From contig PHEQ01000015.1 of the NCBI GenBank assembly GCA_002842985.1, forward strand, positions 1-64,000: DNA of 64,000 nt. Reading direction: 5' to 3'. The first letter of the stretch is position 1, and every line of letters starts with the position of its first letter. The position numbers and the translations under genes were made by a program. Positions 8,698-17,241 of this stretch are shown here, in pieces. The DNA comes from Alphaproteobacteria bacterium HGW-Alphaproteobacteria-1 (GTDB taxonomy: Bacteria > Pseudomonadota > Alphaproteobacteria > Rhodobacterales > Rhodobacteraceae). The notes below the pieces were generated by a model. That model made no database searches. It was not told the DNA's origin and saw only the letters and a list, made by a program, of their open reading frames with translations.

Positions 8698-9345
8698 ATG
8701 ATCCTGTCGCGCGACCGCAGCTTCATCTTTGTCCATATCCCCAAGACCGGGGGCACCTCTCTGGCGCAGGCGCTGGAGGGGCGCGCCATGGCGGGCGATA
8801 TCCTGATCGGCGATACACCCAAGGCGCAGCGCAGGCGCGGGCGGCTGGCGGCGCTGCGGGGGCGCGCGCGCGGGCGGCTATGGAAACACAGCACGCTGAG
8901 CGATATCGACGGGATCGTGACGCCGCAGGAAATCGCGGCGATGTTCACCTTCACCCTCGTGCGCAACCCGTGGGACCGGATGGTGAGCTATTACACATGG
9001 GCGCGGTCGCAACGCTTCGATCATCCGGCGGTGCGACTGGCAAAGGCAGTGGATTTCACCACTTTTCTGGGCGACCCCATGACACGCGCCGCCTGGGCCG
9101 CCACGCCGGCGCGCCATTACATGACCACGGCGGACGGAGAGGAGTGGTGCCGCCTCTACATCCGGCTGGAACGGTTTGCCGAGGATGCGGCCCCCCTCTG
9201 GGATCACCTCGGTTTCCCGCTTGAGCTGCCACGCGTCAACACCTCGATGCGAGGCGACTATCGCATCTATTACTCGGACCGGGACGCCGAGACCCTTGCC
9301 GCCATGGCCGCCGAGGACATAGCGCGCTTTGGATACGGGTTCTGA
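8698..9345 (+). CDS. Sulfotransferase family 2-like protein
   Basis: A 215-residue cytosolic-looking sulfotransferase. The PAPS 5'-phosphosulfate loop is HIPKTGGTS at 13-21, and the 3'-phosphate motif is RNPWDRMVSYY starting at 89; both are hallmarks of sulfotransferase family 2 (PF03567-like). The acceptor cannot be predicted from sequence; relatives in marine alphaproteobacteria modify polysaccharides or lipids. The gene is divergent from htpX and followed 95 bp later by the GAPDH-like gene. The ribosome site is weak. Confidence 0.85.
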   Translation: MILSRDRSFIFVHIPKTGGTSLAQALEGRAMAGDILIGDTPKAQRRRGRLAALRGRARGRLWKHSTLSDIDGIVTPQEIAAMFTFTLVRNPWDRMVSYYTWARSQRFDHPAVRLAKAVDFTTFLGDPMTRAAWAATPARHYMTTADGEEWCRLYIRLERFAEDAAPLWDHLGFPLELPRVNTSMRGDYRIYYSDRDAETLAAMAAEDIARFGYGF

Positions 9346-9440
9346 GCGGCAAAATTTGATCAAAACTTGTTTCACCACTGGTCAAGCCGATCCCGCTGCG
9401 ACAATGTCAGTCTTATTGACCTTGCCCGGAGACGTGTGCC

Positions 9441-10460
9441 ATGACCCACCCGCCCATTCGCATCGCCATCAACGGCTTCGGGCGCATCGGGCGCACGGTG
9501 CTGCGGATCCTCATGCAAGACCGGCCCGAATTCGATCTGGTCTGTATCAACGAGATCGAGCCGCTGGAGACCTGCGCCTATCTCTTTCACTACGACAGCG
9601 TCTTCGGCCCCTGGCACGGCACGGTGGCGACACGGCCCGGCGCGCTGGTGGTGGACGGGCGCGAGATTCCGTTCCATGCCGCGCGCGACCTCAGCACGCT
9701 TGACCTCTCGGGCGTCGATCTGGTTCTGGAATGCACCGGCATGGCGGGCGCGCGCGCGGTGGCCGAGCGAGGGCTGGCGGCGGGGGCGGCGGCGGTGCTC
9801 GTGTCCGGGCCATCAGAGGAGGCCGATATCACCGCGGTTCTGGGCGCGAACGAGGACGCGCTTGGCGATCACCTGATCGTCTCGAATGCGTCCTGCACCA
9901 CCAACGCGCTGGCCCCGCTGGCAAAACTGCTCGATGACACATACGGTATCGTCAGCGGCCAGATGACCACGGTGCATTGCTATACCGGCAGCCAGCCCAC
10001 GGTGGACAAGCCGCGGGGCGCGCCCGAGCGCAGCCGCGCCGCCGCCCTTTCCATGGTGCCGACGACCACCAGCGCGCAGCGCCTCACCGGGCTGGTCCTG
10101 CCCGCGCTCAGGGGGCGGATCGAGGCACGCGCCATCCGCGTGCCGGTGGCCTCGGTTTCCTGCATCGACCTGACGGTGCAGACCCGCGACACGGTCAGCG
10201 CGGCCGCCGTGAATGCCATGCTGCGCGCGGCAGCAGAGCGCCATCACTGGCTTGGCTGGACAGAGGCACCGCTGGTCTCGTCGGACCTGCGGGGAAGGCC
10301 CGAAAGCGTGATCCTGAGCGGGCCGCAAACCTCGGTCTCGGTCGGCGGGCTGCTCCGGCTCTTTGGCTGGTATGACAACGAATGGGGGTTCTCAGCGCGG
10401 CTTCTCGACATGGCCGCGCTGATCGGGCAACGGGGCCGCGCTCAGACCGCTTCGGCCTGA
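9441..10460 (+). CDS. Type I GAPDH-family dehydrogenase, possibly erythrose-4-phosphate dehydrogenase-like
   Basis: NAD-dependent phosphorylating aldehyde dehydrogenase fold. NGFGRIGR is at 11-18, the nucleophile Cys152 in SNASCTTN, and the catalytic His179 in TVHCYTGSQ. Several features lean toward E. coli Epd rather than GapA. The adenine-ribose loop reads INEI, like the INEL of Epd, not [17 protein letters not shown] resembles VRVPTINVTAIDL, and the end [17 protein letters not shown] is shared. Epd makes 4-phosphoerythronate for pyridoxal phosphate synthesis; a glycolytic or gluconeogenic GAPDH paralogue is the alternative. The last 19 bp overlap the end of aroG on the other strand. Confidence 0.85.
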   Translation: MTHPPIRIAINGFGRIGRTVLRILMQDRPEFDLVCINEIEPLETCAYLFHYDSVFGPWHGTVATRPGALVVDGREIPFHAARDLSTLDLSGVDLVLECTGMAGARAVAERGLAAGAAAVLVSGPSEEADITAVLGANEDALGDHLIVSNASCTTNALAPLAKLLDDTYGIVSGQMTTVHCYTGSQPTVDKPRGAPERSRAAALSMVPTTTSAQRLTGLVLPALRGRIEARAIRVPVASVSCIDLTVQTRDTVSAAAVNAMLRAAAERHHWLGWTEAPLVSSDLRGRPESVILSGPQTSVSVGGLLRLFGWYDNEWGFSARLLDMAALIGQRGRAQTASA

Positions 10461-11812
10461 CGCGCGCCCGCGCGAACCGCCTTGAGTTCCTCGGCCACCA
10501 GAAATGCCAGTTCGAGCGATTGCGAGGCGTTGAGACGCGGATCACAAGCCGTGTGATAGCGCGCCGAAAGGTTCTCGTCCGAAAGCGCGCGCATCCCGCC
10601 GGTGCATTCGGTCACGTCCTGCCCGGTCATCTCGAAATGCACGCCGCCGGGAATGGTGCCCTCGGCGCGGTGGATGGCAAAGAATTCCTGCACCTCGCGC
10701 AGCACCGCGTCAAAGGGCCGGGTCTTGTAGCCCGAGGCCGACTTGATCGTGTTGCCATGCATCGGATCACAGACCCAGAGCACCTTTGCCCCCTCTTCGC
10801 GCACGGTGCGGATGAGGCGCGGCAGATGCTCGCCCACCTTGCCCGCCCCGAATCGCGCGATCAGCGTCAGCCGCCCGGCCTCGTTCTCGGAGTTGAGCGT
10901 GGCCATGAGCCGCTTGAGATCCTCGGCGGTCGTGGTCGGGCCGCATTTGAGGCCGATGGGATTGAGCACCCCGCGCAGGAATTCCACATGCGCACCGTCC
11001 GGCTGGCGCGTGCGGTCGCCGATCCAGAGCATGTGACCAGACCCGGCCAGCCACTTGCCAGAGGTCGAATCGTTGCGGCAGAGCGCCTCTTCGTACTCCA
11101 GCAAGAGCCCCTCATGCGAGGTGTAGAAATCCACCGTGCGCAGCGTGTGCGCGCTGTCGCTGTCCACGCCGGCCGCCTTCATGAAATCGAGCGCGTCGGC
11201 GATGTGATTGGCCATTTCGCGGTATTTCGCGGCCTTCTCGCTCTCGGTAAAGCCAAGCGTCCATTGATGCACCTGATGCACATCCGCGTAACCGCCGGTC
11301 GAGAAGGCGCGCAACAGGTTCAGCGTCGCCGCCGCCTGCGTATAGGCCTGCAACATCTTTTCGGGGTTGGGAATGCGCGCCTCGGGGGTGAAGGGCAATT
11401 CGTTGATGATATCGCCCCGGTAGCTGGGCAATTCCACGCCGTCCACCACCTCGGTGGGTGCCGAGCGCGGCTTGGCGAATTGCCCGGCCATGCGGCCCAC
11501 CTTGACCACCGGCACCTTCGCCCCGTAGGTCAAAACCATCGCCATTTGCAGCATCACCTTGAACGTGTCGCGGATCGCGTCGGCGCTGAACTGGTCAAAT
11601 GCCTCGGCGCAATCGCCGCCCTGCAACAGGAACGCCTCGCCCCGCGACGCAGCCCCGAGCGCACGCTTGAGCCTGCGCGCCTCGCCGGCAAAGACCAGCG
11701 GCGGATACTGGCGCAAACGCTCCTCGACCCGGGCGAGCGCGCCCGCATCGGGATAATCCGGCATCTGCACCCGCTCTTTCGCGCGCCAGCCGGTTTTGTG
11801 CCATTCCGTCAT
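10442..11812 (-). CDS. aroG: 3-deoxy-7-phosphoheptulonate synthase, class II
   Basis: First step of the shikimate pathway: phosphoenolpyruvate plus erythrose 4-phosphate to DAHP. The 456-residue protein is the plant/actinobacterial (class II) type, unrelated in sequence to E. coli AroG. It shows [11 protein letters not shown] (metal-binding Cys), [68 protein letters not shown] and the C-terminal [10 protein letters not shown]. The catalytic set looks complete. It shares erythrose 4-phosphate with the neighbouring Epd-like enzyme if that assignment is right. Confidence 0.97.
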   Translation of the reverse strand: MTEWHKTGWRAKERVQMPDYPDAGALARVEERLRQYPPLVFAGEARRLKRALGAASRGEAFLLQGGDCAEAFDQFSADAIRDTFKVMLQMAMVLTYGAKVPVVKVGRMAGQFAKPRSAPTEVVDGVELPSYRGDIINELPFTPEARIPNPEKMLQAYTQAAATLNLLRAFSTGGYADVHQVHQWTLGFTESEKAAKYREMANHIADALDFMKAAGVDSDSAHTLRTVDFYTSHEGLLLEYEEALCRNDSTSGKWLAGSGHMLWIGDRTRQPDGAHVEFLRGVLNPIGLKCGPTTTAEDLKRLMATLNSENEAGRLTLIARFGAGKVGEHLPRLIRTVREEGAKVLWVCDPMHGNTIKSASGYKTRPFDAVLREVQEFFAIHRAEGTIPGGVHFEMTGQDVTECTGGMRALSDENLSARYHTACDPRLNASQSLELAFLVAEELKAVRAGARQAEAV

Positions 11813-11909
11813 CGTCAGTCTCCGCTTTGTCTATCGGTCGGGCCTCTCCTATAACCGACGGCGCCACCATAGACCATATCCCGCCCCGGTCAAAATGCGA
11901 CACGAATGC

Positions 11910-11941
11910 ACCGGTTTCGCTTGTGAATCGCAACCGTTTCG
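11910..11941. promoter_or_regulatory. Direct repeat in the aroG / GlxA-regulator intergenic region
   Basis: ACCGGTTTCG (11910-11919) and ACCGTTTCG (11933-11941) repeat with the TTTCG cores 22 bp apart, about two helical turns. AraC-family proteins typically bind direct repeats with such spacing. The site lies 43 bp upstream of the GlxA-type gene and 98 bp upstream of aroG. The assignment is by arrangement only. Confidence 0.3.
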
Positions 11942-11983
11942 TGACACTCGAAAGGTATCACGCGCCGCGACGGGAAAGAGGCC

Positions 11984-12985
11984 ATGATACCCGAGACAGA
12001 AACCATAGAGGTGGACGCCCCCAAGGCACCGACACGATTTGTGTTCGTGCTGCTGGACAAGTTCACCCTGCTGAGTTTCGCCGCCGCCGTGGAATGCCTG
12101 CGCATCGCCAACCGTCTCTCGGGGCAGACGCTCTATACCTGGCTTGTCACCGGCGACAGCGACGGCCAGGTGGTGTCCTCGGCCGGGGTCCGCTTTACGC
12201 TGGATGCCCCGCTCGAAGAGTTGAACCGCGACGATATCGTGCTGGTCTGCGGCGGCATGGAGGTGCAGCGCGCCGCGACCAAGCGGATGCTCAACTGGCT
12301 GCGGCGCGAAGCGCGCCGGGGCCTGCGCATGGGCGGGCTCTGCACCGCCTCCTACGTGCTTGCCAAAGCGGGGCTGCTTGATGGCAGGCGCGCCACGATC
12401 CACTGGGAAAACCACGATGCCTTTCTGGAGGAATTCGACGAGGTGGACCTCACCAAATCGGTCTTCGTCATCGACGGCAACCGGATGAGCACGGCGGGCG
12501 GCACCTCCTCCATCGACCTGATGCTCAGCCTCATCGCCGATGTGCATGGCGAAAAGCTCGCCAATGCGGTGGCCGATCAGCAGATCTATTCCTCGATCCG
12601 CACCGATCAGGACACGCAGCGCCTCTCGGTGCCCACCCGCATCGGCGTGCGCCACCCCAAGCTGAGCCAGGTGATCCAGGCCATGGAAGCCAATATCGAG
12701 GAACCTATCAGCCCCTCGACCCTCGCGCGCGAGGTGGGCATGTCCACGCGTCAGCTTGAGCGCCTCTTCCGGCGCTACCTCAACCGCAGCCCGAAACGCT
12801 ATTACATGGAATTGCGGCTGCAAAAGGCGCGCAACCTGCTGATGCAGACCGACATGACAGTGATCAACGTGGCGCTGGCCTGCGGCTTTGCCTCGCCGTC
12901 GCATTTCTCCAAATGCTACCGCGCGCATTACCAGACGACACCCTACCGAGAGCGCGGCACGCACGGGGCGCGGCTCTCGGTCTGA
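11984..12985 (+). CDS. GlxA-family transcriptional regulator (DJ-1/PfpI domain plus AraC HTH)
   Basis: A 333-residue regulator. Residues 18-190 form a DJ-1/PfpI-like amidotransferase fold with the nucleophile-elbow Cys in MGGLCTASYVLAKAG. The C-terminal AraC domain has two helix-turn-helices (STLAREVGMSTRQLERLFRR, and INVALACGFASPSHFSKCYR). Characterised relatives control catabolism of quaternary amines and amino acids in proteobacteria; the effector here is unknown. The start follows GAAAGAGG. It is divergent from aroG, with a candidate direct-repeat operator between them. Confidence 0.92.
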   Translation: MIPETETIEVDAPKAPTRFVFVLLDKFTLLSFAAAVECLRIANRLSGQTLYTWLVTGDSDGQVVSSAGVRFTLDAPLEELNRDDIVLVCGGMEVQRAATKRMLNWLRREARRGLRMGGLCTASYVLAKAGLLDGRRATIHWENHDAFLEEFDEVDLTKSVFVIDGNRMSTAGGTSSIDLMLSLIADVHGEKLANAVADQQIYSSIRTDQDTQRLSVPTRIGVRHPKLSQVIQAMEANIEEPISPSTLAREVGMSTRQLERLFRRYLNRSPKRYYMELRLQKARNLLMQTDMTVINVALACGFASPSHFSKCYRAHYQTTPYRERGTHGARLSV

Positions 12986-12997
12986 AGGCGCGGGCAC

Positions 12998-13042
12998 GCT
13001 TTCTTGAAAAGAAAGCGGTCCGAAATCTTTTCAAGATTTCGG
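12998..13042. terminator. Double-hairpin element between convergent genes
   Basis: Two adjacent hairpins: GCTTTCTT-GAA-AAGAAAGC (12998-13016), then CCGAAATCTT-TTC-AAGATTTCGG (13020-13042). They fill the gap between the GlxA-type gene and the convergent sugar dehydrogenase, so they probably terminate both. The same two-hairpin layout, with the second stem again starting CCGAA, recurs at 22388-22449. Confidence 0.75.
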
Positions 13043-13044
13043 AG

Positions 13045-14130
13045 TTATGGCGTGATGCGGTAGGCCGCGCCATGGCCAACACTCAGAAACCAGATGCTGC
13101 CATCGGGGGCTTCGCGGATGTCGCGCACGCGCGCTGTCTCGGGCGACTTGAGCCGCTCGGCCTCGATCAGCGGCGATCCCTCCAGCCGCGAGATCAGACC
13201 GAATTTGAGCGAGCCTACAAAGACATCGCCCCGCCATTGGGGCCAGAGCGCGCCGGAATAGATCATCATCCCCGAGGGCGCGATGGACGGATCCCAGTAA
13301 TGCACGGGCTGCTCCATCCCGGCCTTGCGCGCGCCTTCGCCGATCCGCGCGCCGGAGTAATGCCGCCCGTAAGAGATCACCGGCCAGCCGTAATTCGCGC
13401 CCCGCGTCACATGGTTGACCTCGTCGCCGCCGCGCGCACCGTGTTCGACCACCCAGAGCCGCCCCTCCCGGTCGCGTGCCGCGCCCTGCGGGTTGCGATG
13501 GCCATAAGACCAGATTTCAGGCCGGGCGCCGGACGTGTTCACGAAAGGATTGTCCGCAGGCACGGAGCCGTCCCGCGCGATCCGGATGACCGTGCCGTTC
13601 TGGTTGGAAAGGTCCTGCGCCGTGGCGTCATCGCCGCGATCACCGATCGTGACAAAAAGCGTGCCGTCGCCTGCCTCGACCATCCGCGAGCCGAAATGCC
13701 GCCCGCCCGAGGAGCCGGGGGCCAGTTCGAAAATCACCCGGACATCCTCGAGCCTCGCCCCGTCCTGCGTCAGGCGCGCGCGCGCCACCGCCGTGCCCGC
13801 GCCGCCCGGTTGCGGCTTCGAAAAGGTCAGGAAAATCTCGCGCGTCGCTGCGAAATCGCGCGGCACCAATACATCGAGCAGCCCCCCCTGCCCGCGCGCC
13901 GCCACCTCGGGCACACCTGCCACCACGCGCGTCCGGGTGCCTTCCACATGCAACAGCCGCCCGCCGCGCTCGGTAATGAGCAGCCCGCCTCCGGGCAGGA
14001 ACCCGAGCGCCCAAGGCTCGCTCAGCCCCGCCACCATCCGCGTCACCGTCAGCTTGCCCGCGCTCGAGTCGAGCGCCTGTGCGGGCAGCGATATCAGCAG
14101 GGCAAGGCAAAGGGCGATCAGGCGGGTCAT
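13045..14130 (-). CDS. PQQ-dependent aldose/sugar dehydrogenase (YliI-like), periplasmic
   Basis: A 361-residue beta-propeller of the soluble glucose/sorbosone dehydrogenase family (GSDH; E. coli YliI is the model). The Sec signal peptide MTRLIALCLALLISLPAQA has its cleavage site before LDSS. Family landmarks are GLSEPWALGFLPGG, SSGGRHFGSRM, VTIGDRGDD, SYGHRNPQG, WVVEHGARGGDEVN, ANYGWP and DPSIAPSGMMIY. It oxidises sugars with PQQ; no PQQ biosynthesis gene is in the window. I chose ATG 14130, six bases after GGAG; the ATG two codons earlier abuts that site. Confidence 0.92.
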   Translation of the reverse strand: MTRLIALCLALLISLPAQALDSSAGKLTVTRMVAGLSEPWALGFLPGGGLLITERGGRLLHVEGTRTRVVAGVPEVAARGQGGLLDVLVPRDFAATREIFLTFSKPQPGGAGTAVARARLTQDGARLEDVRVIFELAPGSSGGRHFGSRMVEAGDGTLFVTIGDRGDDATAQDLSNQNGTVIRIARDGSVPADNPFVNTSGARPEIWSYGHRNPQGAARDREGRLWVVEHGARGGDEVNHVTRGANYGWPVISYGRHYSGARIGEGARKAGMEQPVHYWDPSIAPSGMMIYSGALWPQWRGDVFVGSLKFGLISRLEGSPLIEAERLKSPETARVRDIREAPDGSIWFLSVGHGAAYRITP

Positions 14131-14197
14131 GGGCATCTCCTTTGCCTTGAAGGGTAAGGCACAATCGCCAGCGTTCAAGATGCCCCGATCAAGATCA

Positions 14198-14219
14198 GGG
14201 CCCGGCGCATACCGGGCCC
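14198..14219 (-). terminator. Hairpin at the end of the ABC transporter operon
   Basis: GGGCCCGG-CGCATA-CCGGGCCC, an 8-bp GC stem 18 bp past the stop of the binding-protein gene. There is no strong T run, so intrinsic termination is plausible but not certain. Confidence 0.55.
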
Positions 14220-14236
14220 CGGCCGCTTGATGCGGT

Positions 14237-15232
14237 TCAGTTCAGCGCCAGATCGGTGATCGAATGGGTCCAGGCCCCCTCGGGCGCGCGCGTGATCACG
14301 GGATCCGAACCGCCCGAGAGCAGCGATTGCACGGTGCGCTCGTAATCGGCCGGATCAAGCGCGCCGTTGCTGCCCGAGGTGAGCTTGGCCACCTCGCCCA
14401 TCATCCGCCGCTGATGCGCCTCGGTCTGCGCGCCGGTCGCGTCATTCTCCAGCACGATATCGGCAGCGGCGTCGGGGTTCTCCTCGGCCCATTTCCATCC
14501 CTTCATCGAGGCGCGCACGAACCGCACCATCCGGTCGGCAAAGGCCGGGTCGGCCAGATTCTGCTCCAGCACGTAAAGCCCGTCCTCGAGCGTGGCCACG
14601 CCCTGATCCTCGTATTTGAACACCACCAGATCCTCGGGGGCAAAGCCCGCGTCGATCACCTGCCAGTATTCGTTATAGGTCATGGTCGAGATGCAGGCGG
14701 CCTGATTCTGGATCAGCGGATCCACGTTGAAGCCCTGCTTGAGCACGGTCACGCCATCTGCGCCGCCCTCGGTCGAGAGGCCAAGCCGGCTCATCCAGCT
14801 CAGGAACGGAAACTCGTTGCCGAAGAACCAGACCCCGAGCGTGCGCCCGACGAAATCATCCGTCGTGGCCACGCCGCTGTCCTTGCGGCAGGTGAGCATC
14901 ATGCCCGAAGATTTGAACGGCTGCGCGATATTGACGAGCGGCAGCCCCTTTTCGCGTGCGGCCAGCGCCGCGGGCATCCATTCCACCGTCACATCTGCCC
15001 CGCCGCCCGCGATCACCTGCGTGGGTGCGATATCGGGGCCGCCGGGCTTGATCGTGACATCAAGGCCCTCCTCTTCGTAGAACCCCTGGTCGAGCGCCAC
15101 GTAATAGCCCGCGAATTGCGCCTGCGTGACCCATTTCAGTTGCAGCACCACCTGATCCGCCGCCGCCGCCATCCCGGCCCAAAGGCCAAGTGCTGCCGCG
15201 CCCAGTGTCATTCCGATCGGTCTCATGGTCAT
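14237..15232 (-). CDS. ABC transporter substrate-binding protein, NMT1/ThiY-like
   Basis: A 331-residue periplasmic binding protein of the NMT1/THI5-like group. A signal peptide (MGMTL-type core LGAAALGLWAGMAAA) precedes ADQVVLQLKWVTQAQFAGYY, the strand-helix unit typical of ThiY and other pyrimidine binders. Further landmarks are GFYEEEGLDVTIKPGG and GGGADVTVEWMP. The neighbouring genes for pyrimidine degradation make a uracil, thymine or related pyrimidine the likely ligand; this is inferred from context. Two ATGs (15232 and 15226) lie after AAGGAGAGG and either could be used. It is the last gene of the transporter operon. Confidence 0.9.
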   Translation of the reverse strand: MTMRPIGMTLGAAALGLWAGMAAAADQVVLQLKWVTQAQFAGYYVALDQGFYEEEGLDVTIKPGGPDIAPTQVIAGGGADVTVEWMPAALAAREKGLPLVNIAQPFKSSGMMLTCRKDSGVATTDDFVGRTLGVWFFGNEFPFLSWMSRLGLSTEGGADGVTVLKQGFNVDPLIQNQAACISTMTYNEYWQVIDAGFAPEDLVVFKYEDQGVATLEDGLYVLEQNLADPAFADRMVRFVRASMKGWKWAEENPDAAADIVLENDATGAQTEAHQRRMMGEVAKLTSGSNGALDPADYERTVQSLLSGGSDPVITRAPEGAWTHSITDLALN

Positions 15233-15286
15233 CCTCTCCTTGTTGGTGTTTTGTTGGTGTTCATTGGTTTCGTGATCGTGGGGTTG

Positions 15287-16135
15287 TCATGATGCCCGCC
15301 CTCGCTGCGACGGATGCCAGAAGGTCACCGACCGCTCCAGCAGGGCGACCCCGCCATAAAACGCCGAACCTGCCATCGCCGCCACAACAATTTCGGCCCA
15401 GACCAGATCGAGCGCAAGCTGTCCGACGCTTGTCGAGATGCGAAATCCCATCCCCTTGATCGGAGAGCCGAAGAATTCGGCAACAATGGCCCCGATCAGC
15501 GCCAGCGTGGTGGTGATCTTGAGTCCGTTGAAGACAAAGGGCATCGCAGCGGGAAGGCGCAGCTTGACAAGCGTCTGCCAGTCGCTTGCGGCATAGGTGT
15601 GCATCAGGTCGCGCTGCATGCGGTCGCTGGCCTGAAGCCCCTGAACGGTGTTCACCAGCATGGGAAAGAACACCATGATCACAACCACCGCCGCCTTCGA
15701 TTGCCAGTCGAAACCGAACCACATGACCAGTATGGGCGCCATGCCGATGATCGGCAGGGCGGCCACGAAATTGCCCACCGGCAGAAGACCGCGGCGCAGG
15801 AAGTCGAACCGGTCCACCGCCAGCGCCGTGGCAAACGCCGCGCCGCAACCCAGAACATAGCCCGTGAGCGCCCCCTTGATCGCGGTCTGCACGAAATCGG
15901 CCCACAGGATGTGGGTCGAGACCGCAAACCGCGCGGCGATGGCGCTCGGTGGTGGCAGGATCACGGAGGGCACGCCCAGCCCGCGCACGAAACATTCCCA
16001 GATCACCAGCAGCGTCACCCCGAAAATCACCGGGGCCGCAAGGCCGGTCGCGCGGCTCGGCGGCAGGCGCGCCAGACGCAGATTGATCCAGAAACCGATG
16101 GCCCATGCCGTGAAACCCGCCCCGACCCAGACCAT
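15287..16135 (-). CDS. ABC transporter permease
   Basis: A 282-residue inner-membrane permease of the nitrate/taurine/pyrimidine type (SsuC/ThiX-like). It has about six membrane segments and the cytoplasmic EAA-type loop around LMHTYAASDWQTLVKLRLPA. Its ATG overlaps the stop of the upstream permease by one base (TGATG at 16133-16137). The frame stays open far upstream to 17038, but that part overlaps the other permease and is not coding here. With the second permease it probably forms a heterodimer. Confidence 0.92.
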   Translation of the reverse strand: MVWVGAGFTAWAIGFWINLRLARLPPSRATGLAAPVIFGVTLLVIWECFVRGLGVPSVILPPPSAIAARFAVSTHILWADFVQTAIKGALTGYVLGCGAAFATALAVDRFDFLRRGLLPVGNFVAALPIIGMAPILVMWFGFDWQSKAAVVVIMVFFPMLVNTVQGLQASDRMQRDLMHTYAASDWQTLVKLRLPAAMPFVFNGLKITTTLALIGAIVAEFFGSPIKGMGFRISTSVGQLALDLVWAEIVVAAMAGSAFYGGVALLERSVTFWHPSQRGRAS

Positions 16136-16998
16136 CACGCCATTCCCATCCGCCGCAGCACCACGCGCTGCACCGCGCCGATGAGCGCCACAAGACCCGC
16201 CGCTAGCGCCGCCGCCATGAAAAGCGCGCTCCAGATCTGGATAGTCTGGCCGTAATAGCTGCCTGCCAGAAGGCGCGCCCCGAGGCCCGCCACAGCACCC
16301 GTCGGCAGTTCGCCCACAATCGCGCCCACGAGCGAGGCCGCCACCGCGACCTTCATCGAGGTGAAGAGATAGGGCATCGACGAGGGCAGCCGCAGTTTCC
16401 AGAACATCTGCGCGGCGCTGGCATTCCAGGTCATCATCTGGTCGATCTGCATGACGGCAGGGCTGCGCAATCCCTTGACCATGCCCACCACCACCGGAAA
16501 GAACGACAGATACATGGAAATCATCGCTTTCGGCAGAAGCCCCGATATCCCCACCGCATTCAGCACCACGATGATCATCGGCGCGATGGCAAGGATCGGA
16601 ATGGTCTGGCTGGCGATCACCCAGGGCATCACGCTCAGGTCCATCACCCGGTTGTAGACGATGCCGACGGCGAGCGCGATCCCCAGCGCCGTGCCCAGCC
16701 CGAAGCCCAGCAGCGTGGCCGAAAGCGTCACCCAGGAATGATGAATGAGGCTGCGCCGCGACGTGATCTTCTGCTCGACGGTGGTCTGCCACAACTCCAC
16801 CGCCACCTGATGCGGCGCGGGCAGCTTGGGCTTGTCCTGTGCCCAGGTGTCGGCGACAAGCTCGACAAGGCTCAGCTCCACCCCCGCCCGCGTCGCCCGG
16901 TCCTGCGCCCAGGCGGCGTTGAGCCAGACCGCCCCCGCATACCAGATCACCAGGAGCGCGGCGAGCACGGCGAGGACAGGCAGGACCGTGCGCCTCAT
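16135..16998 (-). CDS. ABC transporter permease
   Basis: A 287-residue permease paralogous to the next gene. It has an N-terminal signal-anchor (VLPVLAVLAALLVIWYAGAVW), a periplasmic stretch, then the core helices. The EAA-type coupling loop is MQIDQMMTWNASAAQMFWKLRLPSS (start of loop at about residue 190). It ends RRMGMA and is coupled to the second permease. An inverted repeat lies between it and the ATPase gene upstream, so the operon may carry an internal promoter or processing site. Confidence 0.92.
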   Translation of the reverse strand: MRRTVLPVLAVLAALLVIWYAGAVWLNAAWAQDRATRAGVELSLVELVADTWAQDKPKLPAPHQVAVELWQTTVEQKITSRRSLIHHSWVTLSATLLGFGLGTALGIALAVGIVYNRVMDLSVMPWVIASQTIPILAIAPMIIVVLNAVGISGLLPKAMISMYLSFFPVVVGMVKGLRSPAVMQIDQMMTWNASAAQMFWKLRLPSSMPYLFTSMKVAVAASLVGAIVGELPTGAVAGLGARLLAGSYYGQTIQIWSALFMAAALAAGLVALIGAVQRVVLRRMGMA

Positions 16999-17014
16999 GA
17001 CCGCCCCGCCCCGG

Positions 17015-17092
17015 CTTCACTGTTCCAAAAATACTCAAATCCGCCCGCGCGGGGCGAGTGCGGATTTTTGAGTATTTTAAGAACGATGAAAG
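17015..17092. repeat. Inverted pair of a GAGTATTT-type intergenic repeat
   Basis: Two 30-33 bp copies face each other. Read outward, the minus-strand copy is GCGGATTTGAGTATTTTTGG followed by AACAGTGAAG; the plus-strand copy is GCGGATTTTTGAGTATTTTA followed by AGAACGATGAAAG. A 15-base GC-rich loop separates them, so the RNA could fold into a long stem. I recall similar GAGTATTT repeats from other Rhodobacteraceae intergenic regions. Here the element lies inside the transporter operon, between the ATPase and first permease genes. Confidence 0.7.
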
Positions 17093-17241
17093 GATTTCGT
17101 GGTTTCATGCCCTCGCGGTACAGGCTGGAGAGCCGATGACCGCGAACGGTGAAAAAGGGGACCGCACCCTTGCCCAAATCGCGAGACGGTTCCGGCAGGG
17201 GGCGGGCGCCCGCTCTCGGCCGGGCCGTTGCGGGGGCGGGC

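Noticed and set aside
9355-9364. TTTGATCAAA palindrome before the GAPDH-like gene, possible FNR site
   Set aside because: It is a 10-bp palindrome but lacks the N4 spacing of an FNR site (TTGAT-N4-ATCAA), and short AT palindromes occur by chance.
15287-17038. Apparent 583-residue fused permease
   Set aside because: The frame is open across both permease genes by chance. The upstream third lacks membrane helices, and a separate 287-residue permease with proper helices occupies 16135-16998 in another frame, overlapping by TGATG.
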